Below are positions 33,007 through 42,674 of a DNA stretch of 64,000 nt, one piece after another. The translations under genes and the position numbers were made by a program. The notes under the pieces were generated by a model. That model made no database searches. It was not told where the DNA came from and worked only from the letters and a program-made list of their open reading frames with translations. Origin of the DNA: Clostridiales bacterium (GTDB lineage: Bacteria > Bacillota > Clostridia > Oscillospirales > Oscillospiraceae); assembly GCA_004557075.1 (NCBI GenBank), contig SFEX01000001.1:124001-188000 (forward strand). The letters are read 5' to 3'. Position 1 is the first letter of the stretch. The number at the start of each line of letters is the position of its first letter.

Positions 33007-33885
33007 TTATTTATTTTCCCAGAACTTGTTCTGGGCGCTGAGATCATACAGTCTCTTATACGACTGATACCGGCTAAGCGGTATAGCCCCGCTGTTTACG
33101 GCTTCAATAACCGCACAGCCCGGTTCTTTCAGATGCGCGCAGTCGGAGAACCGGCACCGGCCGATACAGCTTCCAAACTCTCTGAAATCATATTGCAGCT
33201 CATGTTTGTCTATCGTCTGCATCATTTCTATCTCAAAAGAGGCAAAACCCGGGGTATCCGCGATAAATGTATCCTCTCCAACGGAAAACAGCTCAACGTG
33301 GCGCGTGGTATGTCTGCCGCGTCCGAGCTTCTCGCTGACCTCGCCGACTTCAAGCCGGAGTTCCGGAACAATGGCATTTAAAATGCTCGATTTTCCCACA
33401 CCGGAATTGCCTGTAAAAGCGCATATCTTGCCCCTCAGAGCGTCCCTTAGCCGCTCAATGCCGCTGCCGTTGGCGGCGCTGACCCTGTAAGTTTCAAAGC
33501 CCGACGAGGTATAAATATCATAAAGCTCGTTTGCCATATCTATATCCGTCTTGTTTATGCAGACGATCAGCTCGCATCCGGCTTCCTCTGCTATGACGGA
33601 GACTCTGTCTATCAAAAACGGGTCGGTGACGGGATTGGTATTTGCCGCGATAAACACAAGGGCGTCAATATTTGCGACCGCCGGGCGGATGAAAAAGTTC
33701 TTTCTGTCATGGACTTTTTCAATATATCCCTTTCCGTTTCCGCTAAGTGCAAAGCTGACCCTGTCCCCCACCAGAGGCGACGTCCCGTCAAGGCGGAATT
33801 TCCCTCTCGCCCTGCATTCGTATACGGAGTTTTCGGCGCTGACATAGTAAAAACCGCTGAGCGCTTTGATTATTGTACCGTTCAT
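33007..33885 (-). CDS. rsgA: Ribosome small subunit-dependent GTPase A
   Basis: This 292-residue circularly permuted GTPase helps mature the 30S subunit. It has an N-terminal OB fold, then G4 (INKTD near residue 107), G1 (GNSGVGKSS near 158) and G3 (DTPGF near 207) in permuted order, and a C-terminal zinc site with Cys and His (near 245-260: CIGRCRFSDCAH). It begins directly after the prkC stop, as in many Firmicutes. Confidence 0.96.
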   Translation of the reverse strand: MNGTIIKALSGFYYVSAENSVYECRARGKFRLDGTSPLVGDRVSFALSGNGKGYIEKVHDRKNFFIRPAVANIDALVFIAANTNPVTDPFLIDRVSVIAEEAGCELIVCINKTDIDMANELYDIYTSSGFETYRVSAANGSGIERLRDALRGKICAFTGNSGVGKSSILNAIVPELRLEVGEVSEKLGRGRHTTRHVELFSVGEDTFIADTPGFASFEIEMMQTIDKHELQYDFREFGSCIGRCRFSDCAHLKEPGCAVIEAVNSGAIPLSRYQSYKRLYDLSAQNKFWENK

Positions 33886-35598
33886 TTATCCCTCGCCGCC
33901 CTGTCCGGAGGAGATTTGAATATATATCTTCGTATGCTCCTGGACAGACTCGCCCGCGCTTTGGCTCTGCCATACGACAGTGCCCGCCTCAAGCTCGCTG
34001 TCAACCGTTGTAATAGAGCCGACGCTTAGATTGCTGCCTTCGATTTTTGAGACGGCTGCATCCTTAGACAGCCCCATGAGCTGCGGGACGGTAGTCATTT
34101 TGACCTCCGGGCCGCTGCTTATTATTATGCTCACCGAAGAGCCAGACTGGGCTTTTTCCCCTGCGGAGGGCTCCGTGTTTATTACATATCCCTTAGTGAT
34201 GCTCGAAGAAGGCGCTTCACTTATAGAATATGTGAAACCGGCATCCTGAATGATGCTTATTGCCTCATCACGGCTTTTATTTACTAAATTAGGGATTAAC
34301 TGCTCCTTGCGCTGGTCGTCGGGAAGTTCCTCACCTGCGCTGATCACAAGCTCCACCTCTATCTTCTCGCTCTTTTCGCTAACGGATCTGCTTTGCCCCT
34401 CCTCCGGACTCTGCGAGAGGATTATACCGTACTCATGCTCAAGATCGACCTTGAAAGTAAGCGTGAACTTAAAGTTTTTATCATAATCCCCATCGTTTAT
34501 AACATCCTCATAGTATCTGCCGACAAAGCCTGGAATGTCGATCTTCACAGGTTCGGAGAACAGGTCTTTGAGAAAATATCCGTTTATAAATACAAATACA
34601 AGGATTATGAATATCAGAACCGCAAAAATTCCGGAGCTGAAAGCAATTTTTCTGCTTCGTCTGCTTTTTCTGCTTCCGGGCTTAGCTTCATCCGGCGCAT
34701 CGTCGCCCTCGATGAGTATAGCCTCCGATGTATCGCTGTCCTCAAGCAATTTGGCGGCAATGCTCTGTTTACGAAAAGCCTCGAGGTCATCCAGAAGCTC
34801 CGCCGCTGTCTGATAGCGGGAATCAATATCCGCATCCATCGCCTTGAGGCATATGCGCTCAAGCTCCTCCGGTATCTCGGGAACAATGGCTCGCGGCGGC
34901 TCAGGCACGGTATTCATATGCATGACCGCGACCTCAGCCTCGGAATTGCCTATATAGGGCAGCTTGCCCGTAAGCATCTCATAGATAACGATACCGAGAG
35001 AGTATATATCGCTCCTTGCGTCCGGCGCTGCACCCCTCGCCTGCTCAGGCGCAATGTAATGCACCGAGCCGACAGTCTCGCCGCTGCTCTCTTCAATATC
35101 GTTCTGAAGAGAAGCGATACCGAAGTCGGCAACTTTTATCATGCCGTCCTTTAACAGCATTATGTTCTGCGGCTTTATGTCTCTGTGAATAATGCCCTTA
35201 TTATGCGCATGGTCAAGAGCTTTCGCAATCTGCGTAGTGAAATTGACAGCCTCGTCCGGGCTTAAAGCCCCGGTCTTCTGCATATACTGCTTCAGAGTTA
35301 TTCCGTCAACAAGCTCCATCACGATATATTCAACGTCATCACTGTGGCTTACGTCATATACCGAGACGATATTCGGGTGAGAAAGCATGGCTACAGCCTG
35401 AGACTCCGCCCTGAATCTTTTTCTGAACTCCTCGTTCTCCGCAGTCTCATCACGCATTATTTTAACGGCGTCATAGCGGTTGAGCCGATGGCACAGCGCT
35501 TTATACACATATGCCATACCTCCCGCTCCGATAAGCTCGATCAGCTCGTAGCGGCCGTCAAGCATCATGCCTATATATTTTTCAGCACTATTTTCCAT
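33886..35598 (-). CDS. prkC: Serine/threonine protein kinase with PASTA domains
   Basis: The 570-residue kinase has a cytosolic Hanks-type domain (about residues 15-275) with GAGGMAYVYKA, catalytic HRDIKPQN and DFG, then a basic linker, one membrane segment (about 318-340) and three extracellular PASTA repeats (about 355-570). PASTA domains bind muropeptides; PrkC controls growth, cell wall and spore germination in Firmicutes. The ATG at 35598 follows AAAGGTG; an in-frame ATG at 35619 has no site. It is paired with prpC. Confidence 0.95.
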   Translation of the reverse strand: MENSAEKYIGMMLDGRYELIELIGAGGMAYVYKALCHRLNRYDAVKIMRDETAENEEFRKRFRAESQAVAMLSHPNIVSVYDVSHSDDVEYIVMELVDGITLKQYMQKTGALSPDEAVNFTTQIAKALDHAHNKGIIHRDIKPQNIMLLKDGMIKVADFGIASLQNDIEESSGETVGSVHYIAPEQARGAAPDARSDIYSLGIVIYEMLTGKLPYIGNSEAEVAVMHMNTVPEPPRAIVPEIPEELERICLKAMDADIDSRYQTAAELLDDLEAFRKQSIAAKLLEDSDTSEAILIEGDDAPDEAKPGSRKSRRSRKIAFSSGIFAVLIFIILVFVFINGYFLKDLFSEPVKIDIPGFVGRYYEDVINDGDYDKNFKFTLTFKVDLEHEYGIILSQSPEEGQSRSVSEKSEKIEVELVISAGEELPDDQRKEQLIPNLVNKSRDEAISIIQDAGFTYSISEAPSSSITKGYVINTEPSAGEKAQSGSSVSIIISSGPEVKMTTVPQLMGLSKDAAVSKIEGSNLSVGSITTVDSELEAGTVVWQSQSAGESVQEHTKIYIQISSGQGGEG

Positions 35599-35615
35599 AA
35601 AAGCACCTTTAAATA

Positions 35616-36353
35616 TCAAATCTTCACAAGCACAACGGTCACATTGTCCCGCGCGCCGCGCTCAAGCGCAATAGCCATAAGCTCATTGCAGGTTTCTTCC
35701 GGGGAACTGTGCTTAGTAAAGCACTCGTGCATCTCCTTATCGGAAACCATGTTGCTCAATCCGTCGGAGCACAGGAGTATACCTTCTCCCAACTTGAGCG
35801 GACATTCAAAATAGTCGCATTCGACCGTTCTGTCAACGCCGAGAGCGCGGGTGATGATGTTCTTTTTCTGATGCGTTGCCGCTTCTTCGCGCGTTATAGC
35901 ACCCATGCGGACAAGCTCTTCAACATATGAATGGTCGCAGGTTATCTGCCTTATCCCGTTTTTGCTCAGGTGGTAGGCTCTGCTGTCCCCGACATTGACG
36001 AGGAAAGCCTTCCTTCGGGTGATTATTCCGCCGACAAGGGTGGTTCCCATGCCGTTATAGTTTGCGTCAAAGCGAGAATACTCATAGACAACTCCGTTTG
36101 CGTCGGCACAGCTTTCGCGCAGAAGCTTCTCCTGATTGCCCATGAAAAAGCGCGGCGCTACAAGGGTCTCAAATATTCTGCTGACAAATTCCTTGCTGGA
36201 AAGGCGGCTTGCAAGGTCGCCGGCCTTGGCTCCTCCCATGCCGTCGCATATGACCGCAACGACGCTCTTACGCTTATCACAGTTTTCAATAATATAACTG
36301 TCCTGATTTTCGCTTCTGACTTTTCCCCTGTCAGTAATGCCGAAACTTCTCAT
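35616..36353 (-). CDS. prpC: PP2C-type serine/threonine phosphatase
   Basis: The 245-residue phosphatase reverses phosphorylation by PrkC. PP2C motifs are visible: VRSENQDSY (residue 12), VICDGMGGAKAGD (near 34), LVNVGDSRAYH (near 118), ILLCSDGLSNMV (near 190) and ARDNVTVVLV at the end, giving the metal-binding aspartates. It overlaps the rlmN stop by four bases. Confidence 0.95.
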   Translation of the reverse strand: MRSFGITDRGKVRSENQDSYIIENCDKRKSVVAVICDGMGGAKAGDLASRLSSKEFVSRIFETLVAPRFFMGNQEKLLRESCADANGVVYEYSRFDANYNGMGTTLVGGIITRRKAFLVNVGDSRAYHLSKNGIRQITCDHSYVEELVRMGAITREEAATHQKKNIITRALGVDRTVECDYFECPLKLGEGILLCSDGLSNMVSDKEMHECFTKHSSPEETCNELMAIALERGARDNVTVVLVKI

Positions 36354-37387
36354 TTCTTATCATTACCCTTCTGCATTTTTCTTCGCAGCTGCCCGCAGGA
36401 TGCGTCAACATCGCCGCCGAGCTTACGCCGCACCGTCACATTTACGCCTTCATCCTCAAGGATTTTTATAAATCCTTTTATATGGCCGGAGGTAGACGGA
36501 TGAAAGCGGCTTTCTTCAACGTGGTTCATAGGTATGAGATTTACATGCGCGCAAACCTCTTTTGCACGCTTTGCAAGCAGTCTTGCATGATACTCTGTGT
36601 CATTCACTCCGTCGATCATGATATATTCAAACGATATCCTGCGCCCGGTCTTTTCATAATAGCTTTTGCAGCTTTTCATGAGATTGTCAACGCCGCGCCC
36701 GATATTTGCGGGCATTATTTTCGAGCGTGTCTCATCGTCGGGAGCATGGAGAGATACCGACAGCGTCAATTGTAAATTAAGATCGGCCAGTTCGTCAAAT
36801 TTTTCTATAATTCCGCAGGTGGACAGCGAAATGTGCCTCATGCCGATATTCATTCCGTCGGGATGGTTGACGAGCTTTAAAAACTTAACCACATTATCAA
36901 AGTTATCAAGCGGCTCACCGATGCCCATGAGCACGATATTTGAGATAGTCTTCCCGGAATCAAGCTGGGAAAACAGCACTTCGTCAAGTATCTCCGAAGG
37001 CTCAAGCCCGCGCACAAGCCCTCCGATGGTCGAGGCGCAGAACGCACAGCCCTGCCGGCAGCCCACCTGTGACGAAACGCATACGGTATTGCCGTGCTTA
37101 TAGCTCATAACGACAGTCTCGACCGCGTTGCCGTCGTATAGCTCCCACAGGTATTTGATAGTCCCGTCGATTTTCGAGACCTGCTTGCTCAAGACCTTGG
37201 GCTTATATATGGTATATTCCTTTTCAAGCTTCATTCGTAGGCTCTTTGGAATATCGCTCATTTCTTCAAAGGAGCCAACTCCCCTGCCGAGCCATTTAAA
37301 CACCTGCTTTGCGCGGTATTTCGGCTCGCCCATAGCGAGAATATCGGCTTCAAGCTCTTCGGGAAGCATTGATTTTATGTTTTTCAT
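36350..37387 (-). CDS. rlmN: Dual-specificity rRNA/tRNA (adenine-C2) methyltransferase RlmN
   Basis: A 345-residue radical SAM enzyme that methylates A2503 in 23S rRNA and A37 in some tRNAs. The cluster motif is CRQGCAFC (near residue 109). A second catalytic cysteine is expected in the C-terminal part, and CGQLRR near 337 fits. The SAM segment GIGEPLDNFDN (near 155) is typical. It overlaps rsmB and prpC by four bases each. Confidence 0.95.
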   Translation of the reverse strand: MKNIKSMLPEELEADILAMGEPKYRAKQVFKWLGRGVGSFEEMSDIPKSLRMKLEKEYTIYKPKVLSKQVSKIDGTIKYLWELYDGNAVETVVMSYKHGNTVCVSSQVGCRQGCAFCASTIGGLVRGLEPSEILDEVLFSQLDSGKTISNIVLMGIGEPLDNFDNVVKFLKLVNHPDGMNIGMRHISLSTCGIIEKFDELADLNLQLTLSVSLHAPDDETRSKIMPANIGRGVDNLMKSCKSYYEKTGRRISFEYIMIDGVNDTEYHARLLAKRAKEVCAHVNLIPMNHVEESRFHPSTSGHIKGFIKILEDEGVNVTVRRKLGGDVDASCGQLRRKMQKGNDKK

Positions 37388-38691
37388 TTAAGCCTCCTCA
37401 GCTTACATACGAAAAAGCCGTCCGTTCCGTGGATATGCGGCCAGAAGGTAAACATGCCGTCCGCGGCTTCCGCGCCGTTTGGCAGTATGAAGCTCTCAGC
37501 GGTAAATTCGGGATGGCTTGAGAGAAACGCCGTCACAACGTCCTCGTTTTCCTCCCGGAAAACAGTGCAGGTGGAGTAAAGCAAAACTCCCCCGACTTTC
37601 ACAGCCGCCGACAAGTTTTCAAGTATTGCCGACTGTATTTCCGGCAATGCAAGGCGCTCATCCGGGTCTTTATAGCGAATATCCGGCTTTTTTCTTATAA
37701 CTCCGTAGCCGGAGCACGGGACATCGGCTATAACGACGTCAAATGTGCCGTCTATCGGCTGTCTGGCATCGCGCGAAAATGCGTTTATAATATCAAGACC
37801 GAGACGCTTAGCGCCGCTTTCAATAAGCGCGATTTTTTTCCGGTTCAGATCGCATGATATTATCTCGCCTTGATTTTTCATTGTAACAGCTGCGGCAAAG
37901 CTCTTACCCCCGGGTGCGGCGCAGGCATCGAGCACTCCCATACCGGGGCGTATTTCAGCGGCAAGAACGGCGCATTTGGCCGCCGCGTCCTGAACATAGA
38001 AAAGTCCCTCATTAAAGCCCGGCATTTTGCTTACATTGCCGGAGGTCACAATGCAGTCGGGAAGCCATGGGTGCATACGGCAGCTATAGCCTGCATCCGC
38101 AAGCTCGGCGCAAAGCTCCGACGCCGTGGTCTTTATCGTATTCACCTGTAGCGTAATATCGCTCACAGCGTTGTTTGCGGCAAAAAATCCCTCGGCAAAA
38201 TCATAGCCATGAGCGGCTATCATATATTCCGCCAGCCATAGCGGGTGGCTGTATTTCAAAGCAAGGTACTTTGCCGTCCCCTCCTTCGGTATCTCCGGAG
38301 GATTCTCCGCTGAGTCCGCAATTTTTCTCAAAACCGCGTTGCAAAATCCGGCAGCCCTTGAATAGCCAAGCTTTTTGCACAGGCTCACGCCCTCGTTCAC
38401 CGCTGCATTCGCCGGGATCTTGTCCATAAAAAGGAGTTGATATGCCGAGCAGCGGAGTATATCCCGAACCTTGGGCTCTATCTTAGACGGCGAGCTGCTG
38501 AACGCATCAATACAGTGATCGCAATAAGCAAGGTTTTGCAGAACCCCTATGCAGATATTTGAAGCGAGAGCAGCAGAGCGCGGATCAAGCCCGTATTTAG
38601 TTATAGCTCCGTCAATAATGGCAGATGTCCATGCCTTTTCGCGCCTGAAACGCTCAAGCGCGAACACCGCGGCTTCTCTTGCTTTATCCAA
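37384..38691 (-). CDS. rsmB: 16S rRNA (cytosine-967-C5) methyltransferase RsmB
   Basis: The 435-residue protein has an N-terminal NusB-like RNA-binding domain (about residues 5-135) and a methyltransferase domain. Motifs are DACAAPGGKSF (near 250), DVPCSGYGVIRKKPDI (near 318) with one catalytic cysteine, and YSTCTVF (near 374) with the other. It lies three bases after fmt. Confidence 0.95.
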   Translation of the reverse strand: MDKAREAAVFALERFRREKAWTSAIIDGAITKYGLDPRSAALASNICIGVLQNLAYCDHCIDAFSSSPSKIEPKVRDILRCSAYQLLFMDKIPANAAVNEGVSLCKKLGYSRAAGFCNAVLRKIADSAENPPEIPKEGTAKYLALKYSHPLWLAEYMIAAHGYDFAEGFFAANNAVSDITLQVNTIKTTASELCAELADAGYSCRMHPWLPDCIVTSGNVSKMPGFNEGLFYVQDAAAKCAVLAAEIRPGMGVLDACAAPGGKSFAAAVTMKNQGEIISCDLNRKKIALIESGAKRLGLDIINAFSRDARQPIDGTFDVVIADVPCSGYGVIRKKPDIRYKDPDERLALPEIQSAILENLSAAVKVGGVLLYSTCTVFREENEDVVTAFLSSHPEFTAESFILPNGAEAADGMFTFWPHIHGTDGFFVCKLRRLK

Positions 38692-38694
38692 ATC

Positions 38695-39618
38695 TCAGTC
38701 CTCAACAGTAATAGGATGCCCTAAAATATAGTCTGCGGCCTTCATACGTTTTTTGCCCGGAGCCTGTAGCTCAGTCACCATGACGGTCTCTCCCCCGGCG
38801 CAGGCGATTTCTATCCCGCTTTTTCCGGCTCCGACGATGCTTCCCGGAGCTTTATCCGTTCTGCTGTCGGTATAACGGGCGCTATAGACCTTGAACTTTT
38901 CTCCGCTAAGCTCCATTGTCGCGACCGGCCACGGCTGTAAGCCGCAGATCCATTTGATTATTTCTCTCGGAGTTCTGTTCCAGTCAATAGGGCTAAGGCT
39001 CTTATCGAGCATTTTAACGTAGCTTGCATCGGCATGATTCTGCGCTTTTCTCGGTGCGCAGCCGGCTTCGATATCATGGAGGGTAGTGTGCAAAAGCTCA
39101 GCTCCCATGACCATGAGCCTGTCAAAAAGCTCTCCCGAGGTCTCAAATTCGCCGATCTCGGTTTCGGCTGTGTATATGACGTCTCCCGTATCCATCTCGC
39201 TTGCAAGATACATGGTCGATACGCCGGTTATTTTATCCCCGTTGAGAACCGCCCACTGTATAGGCGCTGAGCCGCGGTACTTGGGCAGCAGCGAGGCATG
39301 AACGTTTATTGCGCTGTATTTCGGCACTGCGAGCATTTCGTCCGGCAGTATCCTTCCGTAAGCAACGACTACAAGGATATCGGGTCTGAGGCTTTTTATA
39401 AGCTCCGTTGCGGTTCCGTCGCGCAGCTTTGTCGGCTGGTAAACCGGAATATTGTTATCAAGCGCAAGCTGTTTTACCGGAGAAAATGAGAGCTGCATTC
39501 CACGGTTTCGCGGCTTGTCCGGCTGAGTAAAAACAGCGGCTATATCATATTTTTCGTCAATCAGCTTTTTAAGTGACTCCGCTGCGAAATCGGGAGTGCC
39601 CATAAATACAACGCGCAT
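38695..39618 (-). CDS. fmt: Methionyl-tRNA formyltransferase
   Basis: The 307-residue enzyme formylates initiator Met-tRNA. The N-terminal domain has MGTPDFAAESL, the catalytic NVHASLLPKYRGSAPIQWA (about residues 107-125) with Asn and His, and GVSTM with MDTGD near 141. A C-terminal OB domain binds tRNA. Its first base is shared with the def stop, so formylation and deformylation genes are coupled. Confidence 0.97.
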   Translation of the reverse strand: MRVVFMGTPDFAAESLKKLIDEKYDIAAVFTQPDKPRNRGMQLSFSPVKQLALDNNIPVYQPTKLRDGTATELIKSLRPDILVVVAYGRILPDEMLAVPKYSAINVHASLLPKYRGSAPIQWAVLNGDKITGVSTMYLASEMDTGDVIYTAETEIGEFETSGELFDRLMVMGAELLHTTLHDIEAGCAPRKAQNHADASYVKMLDKSLSPIDWNRTPREIIKWICGLQPWPVATMELSGEKFKVYSARYTDSRTDKAPGSIVGAGKSGIEIACAGGETVMVTELQAPGKKRMKAADYILGHPITVED

Positions 39619-40124
39619 TATTCTTCTCCGCCTTCGGTTCCGTATATTTCCTCATGCGTCAGCATACGCTCGCACTTTTCAGTGAAAAGATGTCCGTCTA
39701 AATGCTCAAGCTCGTGGCAGATGCACCGTGCGGTCAAGCCGTCGCCTGCATATTCAAACCATTCGCCGTTTCTGTCCTGAGCTTTTACTACGGCATGGTC
39801 GGGTCTGCGAACAATACCGTATTCACCCGGTACGCTGAGGCAGCCCTCGGCCCCCACCTGTTCCCCGGAGGTCTCTACAAGTTCCGGATTTATGAGTTCG
39901 AGGATCACTTCATCCTCGCCTTCTTCAACATTGGTTTCGATCACCAGCACGGCTCTGCGCAAAATGCCGACCTGCGGGGCAGCAAGACCAACGCCGTTGG
40001 CCTTAATTAGCGTATCCGCCATATCGTCAAGGAGCTGATGCAGTCTCGCGTCAAACTTGACAACCGGACGGCAGACCTTATATAAGCTCTTATCTTCCTT
40101 GGTTAATATGTTTCTCAGTGCCAT
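39618..40124 (-). CDS. def: Peptide deformylase
   Basis: A 168-residue metalloenzyme that removes the N-terminal formyl group. All three motifs are present: GVGLAAPQVG (near residue 44), EGCLSVPG (near 93) and CHELEHLDG (near 134), the last holding the HExxH metal site. It ends where fmt starts and follows priA by 11 bases. Confidence 0.97.
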   Translation of the reverse strand: MALRNILTKEDKSLYKVCRPVVKFDARLHQLLDDMADTLIKANGVGLAAPQVGILRRAVLVIETNVEEGEDEVILELINPELVETSGEQVGAEGCLSVPGEYGIVRRPDHAVVKAQDRNGEWFEYAGDGLTARCICHELEHLDGHLFTEKCERMLTHEEIYGTEGGEE

Positions 40125-40135
40125 AGCGTTCTCCT

Positions 40136-42388
40136 TTAATCTAAGGGATTATTGTCGGCAAAAATGCTGACGCCCTTATATTTTCCTGATGAATTAAGTT
40201 TAACCAACACGGCCGATACAAGCTCTCGTATCTCTTTATCAGACTTACAGCTTATATTGACCCTGTATCTGTATCTGTTGTTTACCTTAACGACAGCAAG
40301 CGGCGCGGGGCCGAGAATGCTGATATCCGTTCTGTGTTTGACCGATGCGGAAAGGATATTTCTTATATCCTCGCAGCATTTTATAACAGACGCCTCCTCA
40401 ACGCCGGACGCAGTTATGGAGATGATATCCGCAAACGGAGGCGTGCGCTGAAGAGCGCGAAGCTGCATCTCCGATCTATAGAAGCCGTCGTAGTCCTGAG
40501 CGGCTGCAAGACGGATGATCTCGTTTTGCGGCGTGAAGGTTTGAATAACGGCCCGTCCGGGCTTGCTTCCCCTGCCGCTCCTGCCGACTACCTGCGTTAT
40601 AAGCGAGAAGGTGCGCTCGCCTGAGCGATAGTCTCCGCAGTACAGGCTCTGGTCAGCGGACAGGACGCCAATAAGCGTGACATTTTCAAAATTGAGCCCC
40701 TTTGTGACCATTTGAGTGCCGACCATGATGTGGATTTTTTCTTTCCTAAATTTCTCGAGCAAAGCATCATGGCTTCCTGCGGCTTTGACGGTATCCGTGT
40801 CCATCCGTATAACGCCCGAATCCGGGAAAAGCTGCTTGAGCTCATCTTCAATGAGCTGTGTACCGGCGCCTATAAACGTAAGCAATCCGCCGCAGTCGGG
40901 GCACGCATTATCCGGCCTTTGGGTATAGCCGCAGTAGTGGCACATAAGCCGTCTGTTTGAGCTGTGGTAGGTAAGCGATACACTGCAATTGGGGCATTTA
41001 TAGATATATCCGCATTCGCCGCAGCTTATGAGCTTATGAGCGCCGCGTCTGTTTATAAACAGTATGCTCTGCTCGCCGTTTTCGATATTCTTTGCAAGCT
41101 CGCTTTGCAGCCGCTCGCTTATATTTCCGCCGTTTCCGCCGTGAAGCTCGCTTTTCATATCAACGATGCTGACATCGGGGAGCTTCATTTCATTGTAGCG
41201 TTTTTTCAGCTCAAAGTATTTGTATCTGCCTTTTTCCGCGGCATACCGGCTCTCAAGATCCGGAGTCGCGGAGCCGAGCAGCAACAGCGAATTTGTCTTT
41301 GCGCAACGGTATTTTGCGATATCCCTTGCGTGATAGCGCGGTGAGTTTTCGGATTTGTAGCTCTCCTCCTGCTCCTCATCAATTATAATGAGGCCGAGGT
41401 TCTCAAACGGCGCAAAAACAGCGCTTCTCGTCCCAATAACGAGCCTTGCATCGCCGTTTTTTGCGCGTTTCCACTCATCGTACCGTTCGCCGAGCGAAAG
41501 GCTGCTGTGCAGTACGGCAACATCATTTCCGAAATATTCGGAAAAAGTCCGTATCATCTGCGGAGTAAGCGATATTTCGGGCACGAGCAAAACTGCGCTC
41601 TTGTCCGATTTGAGCGTTCTGCATATAAGATGGATATATATCGACGTCTTGCCGCTGCCGGTGACGCCGCAAAGCAGGGCGGCCTCCGCCGTGGGACTTT
41701 GTAAAAGCTCATTCAGCCCCTCGAAAACAGCGCTCTGTTCGGAATTGAGCACCGGCAAAGGCTGAATTTCCTCGTTCCATACCTCCGGCCGCCTGAAAAC
41801 TTCCTCAAAATCAGTCTCAATAAGCCCTGCATTGATAAGAGCCTTGAGCGACTGCCTTGATGCGCCGGTAAAATACAGCGCCTCATGAGCAGAAACCCTT
41901 CCGACCGTACACATAAGCTCAAGCAGCTCCGCCTGCATGGGCGCCTTGCGGCGCTTTGCGCGTGCAAGCTCTGACGCCTCCGAAGCATCAATGGCAAGGC
42001 TTATCATCTCGCGCATCTTGTCGTTTACCCTGCGCGCTCCATCCGGTTTAAACCAGAAGCCGGCAGGCAAAATAGTCTTTACAGCGTCATAGACAGTGCA
42101 GAAAAAGCGGTCGTGCATCCAGAGAGCAAGCTTTATCTGCGACGACGTGAGCACGGGCTCTGAGTCAAGCACCGCCTCAACGGGCTTGAGCTTGTCGTAA
42201 TCGCTCTTATCAGTCAGGCTGAGGACGATCCCCTCGCTCCTGCGGTTGCCTCTTGAAAAAGGCACGGTCACACGCACTCCGGGCCTGACCTTATCCCGAA
42301 GCTTCTCGGGGATAAGATAGTCGTAGGGCTTGTCAAGCCAATATGTTGCGGCAGAGACCGCAATTTTAGCAACACCGGTCTCCAACAT
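40136..42388 (-). CDS. priA: Primosomal replication helicase PriA
   Basis: The 750-residue helicase restarts stalled forks. It has an N-terminal DNA-binding domain (about residues 1-105), Walker A GVTGSGKTS (near 242), the DEAH-type box as IIDEEQEESYK (near 333) and the paired zinc sites formed by eight cysteines (about 452-495). A normal length for the family. The start follows GGGAGG. A terminator-like hairpin lies between rpoZ and this gene. Confidence 0.96.
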   Translation of the reverse strand: MLETGVAKIAVSAATYWLDKPYDYLIPEKLRDKVRPGVRVTVPFSRGNRRSEGIVLSLTDKSDYDKLKPVEAVLDSEPVLTSSQIKLALWMHDRFFCTVYDAVKTILPAGFWFKPDGARRVNDKMREMISLAIDASEASELARAKRRKAPMQAELLELMCTVGRVSAHEALYFTGASRQSLKALINAGLIETDFEEVFRRPEVWNEEIQPLPVLNSEQSAVFEGLNELLQSPTAEAALLCGVTGSGKTSIYIHLICRTLKSDKSAVLLVPEISLTPQMIRTFSEYFGNDVAVLHSSLSLGERYDEWKRAKNGDARLVIGTRSAVFAPFENLGLIIIDEEQEESYKSENSPRYHARDIAKYRCAKTNSLLLLGSATPDLESRYAAEKGRYKYFELKKRYNEMKLPDVSIVDMKSELHGGNGGNISERLQSELAKNIENGEQSILFINRRGAHKLISCGECGYIYKCPNCSVSLTYHSSNRRLMCHYCGYTQRPDNACPDCGGLLTFIGAGTQLIEDELKQLFPDSGVIRMDTDTVKAAGSHDALLEKFRKEKIHIMVGTQMVTKGLNFENVTLIGVLSADQSLYCGDYRSGERTFSLITQVVGRSGRGSKPGRAVIQTFTPQNEIIRLAAAQDYDGFYRSEMQLRALQRTPPFADIISITASGVEEASVIKCCEDIRNILSASVKHRTDISILGPAPLAVVKVNNRYRYRVNISCKSDKEIRELVSAVLVKLNSSGKYKGVSIFADNNPLD

Positions 42389-42420
42389 GCCCCCGCCTCC
42401 CTGTTCAGACCAAATAAATC

Positions 42421-42475
42421 AAAAACGCAGCGGAGCATAAGCATAATGCGAGCATACGAATGCTTAAGCTCCGCT
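42421..42475 (-). terminator. Terminator after rpoZ
   Basis: AGCGGAGCATAAGCA (42429-42443) pairs with TGCTTAAGCTCCGCT (42461-42475) with one mismatch, followed by GCGTTTTT on the minus strand. The loop carries the repeat element listed separately. Confidence 0.75.
42434..42460. repeat. Small stem-loop repeat, copy 2
   Basis: AGCATAAG (42434-42441), seven bases, then CGAGCATACGAA (42449-42460). The same two blocks, one base apart, occur at 10794-10814. Both copies sit in a hairpin just past the stop of a minus-strand gene. Confidence 0.45.
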
Positions 42476-42480
42476 GAGCA

Positions 42481-42672
42481 TTATTTCTCTATTGTAAGCT
42501 TACCGGTATATACCTCGTCTATTGCGGTAGAGACGGGCTTTTTCTCAAGAACTTCGCCGTTTTCCTCGGCTGCCGCGGATATGGAACGAGCCCTTCTCGC
42601 CACGAGATTAACGAGCTGATAACGGTTTCCTGTCTTGTTTACAAGTTCAGCTACAGGGGGATAAAGCATCAT
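42481..42672 (-). CDS. rpoZ: DNA-directed RNA polymerase subunit omega
   Basis: A 63-residue omega subunit that stabilises RNA polymerase assembly. NRYQLVNLVARRAR (near residue 17) is the family signature. I use the ATG at 42672, nine bases after GAGGT; a TTG at 42678 lies too close to the site. It is three bases after gmk, the classic gmk-rpoZ pair. Confidence 0.92.
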   Translation of the reverse strand: MMLYPPVAELVNKTGNRYQLVNLVARRARSISAAAEENGEVLEKKPVSTAIDEVYTGKLTIEK

Positions 42673-42674
42673 AA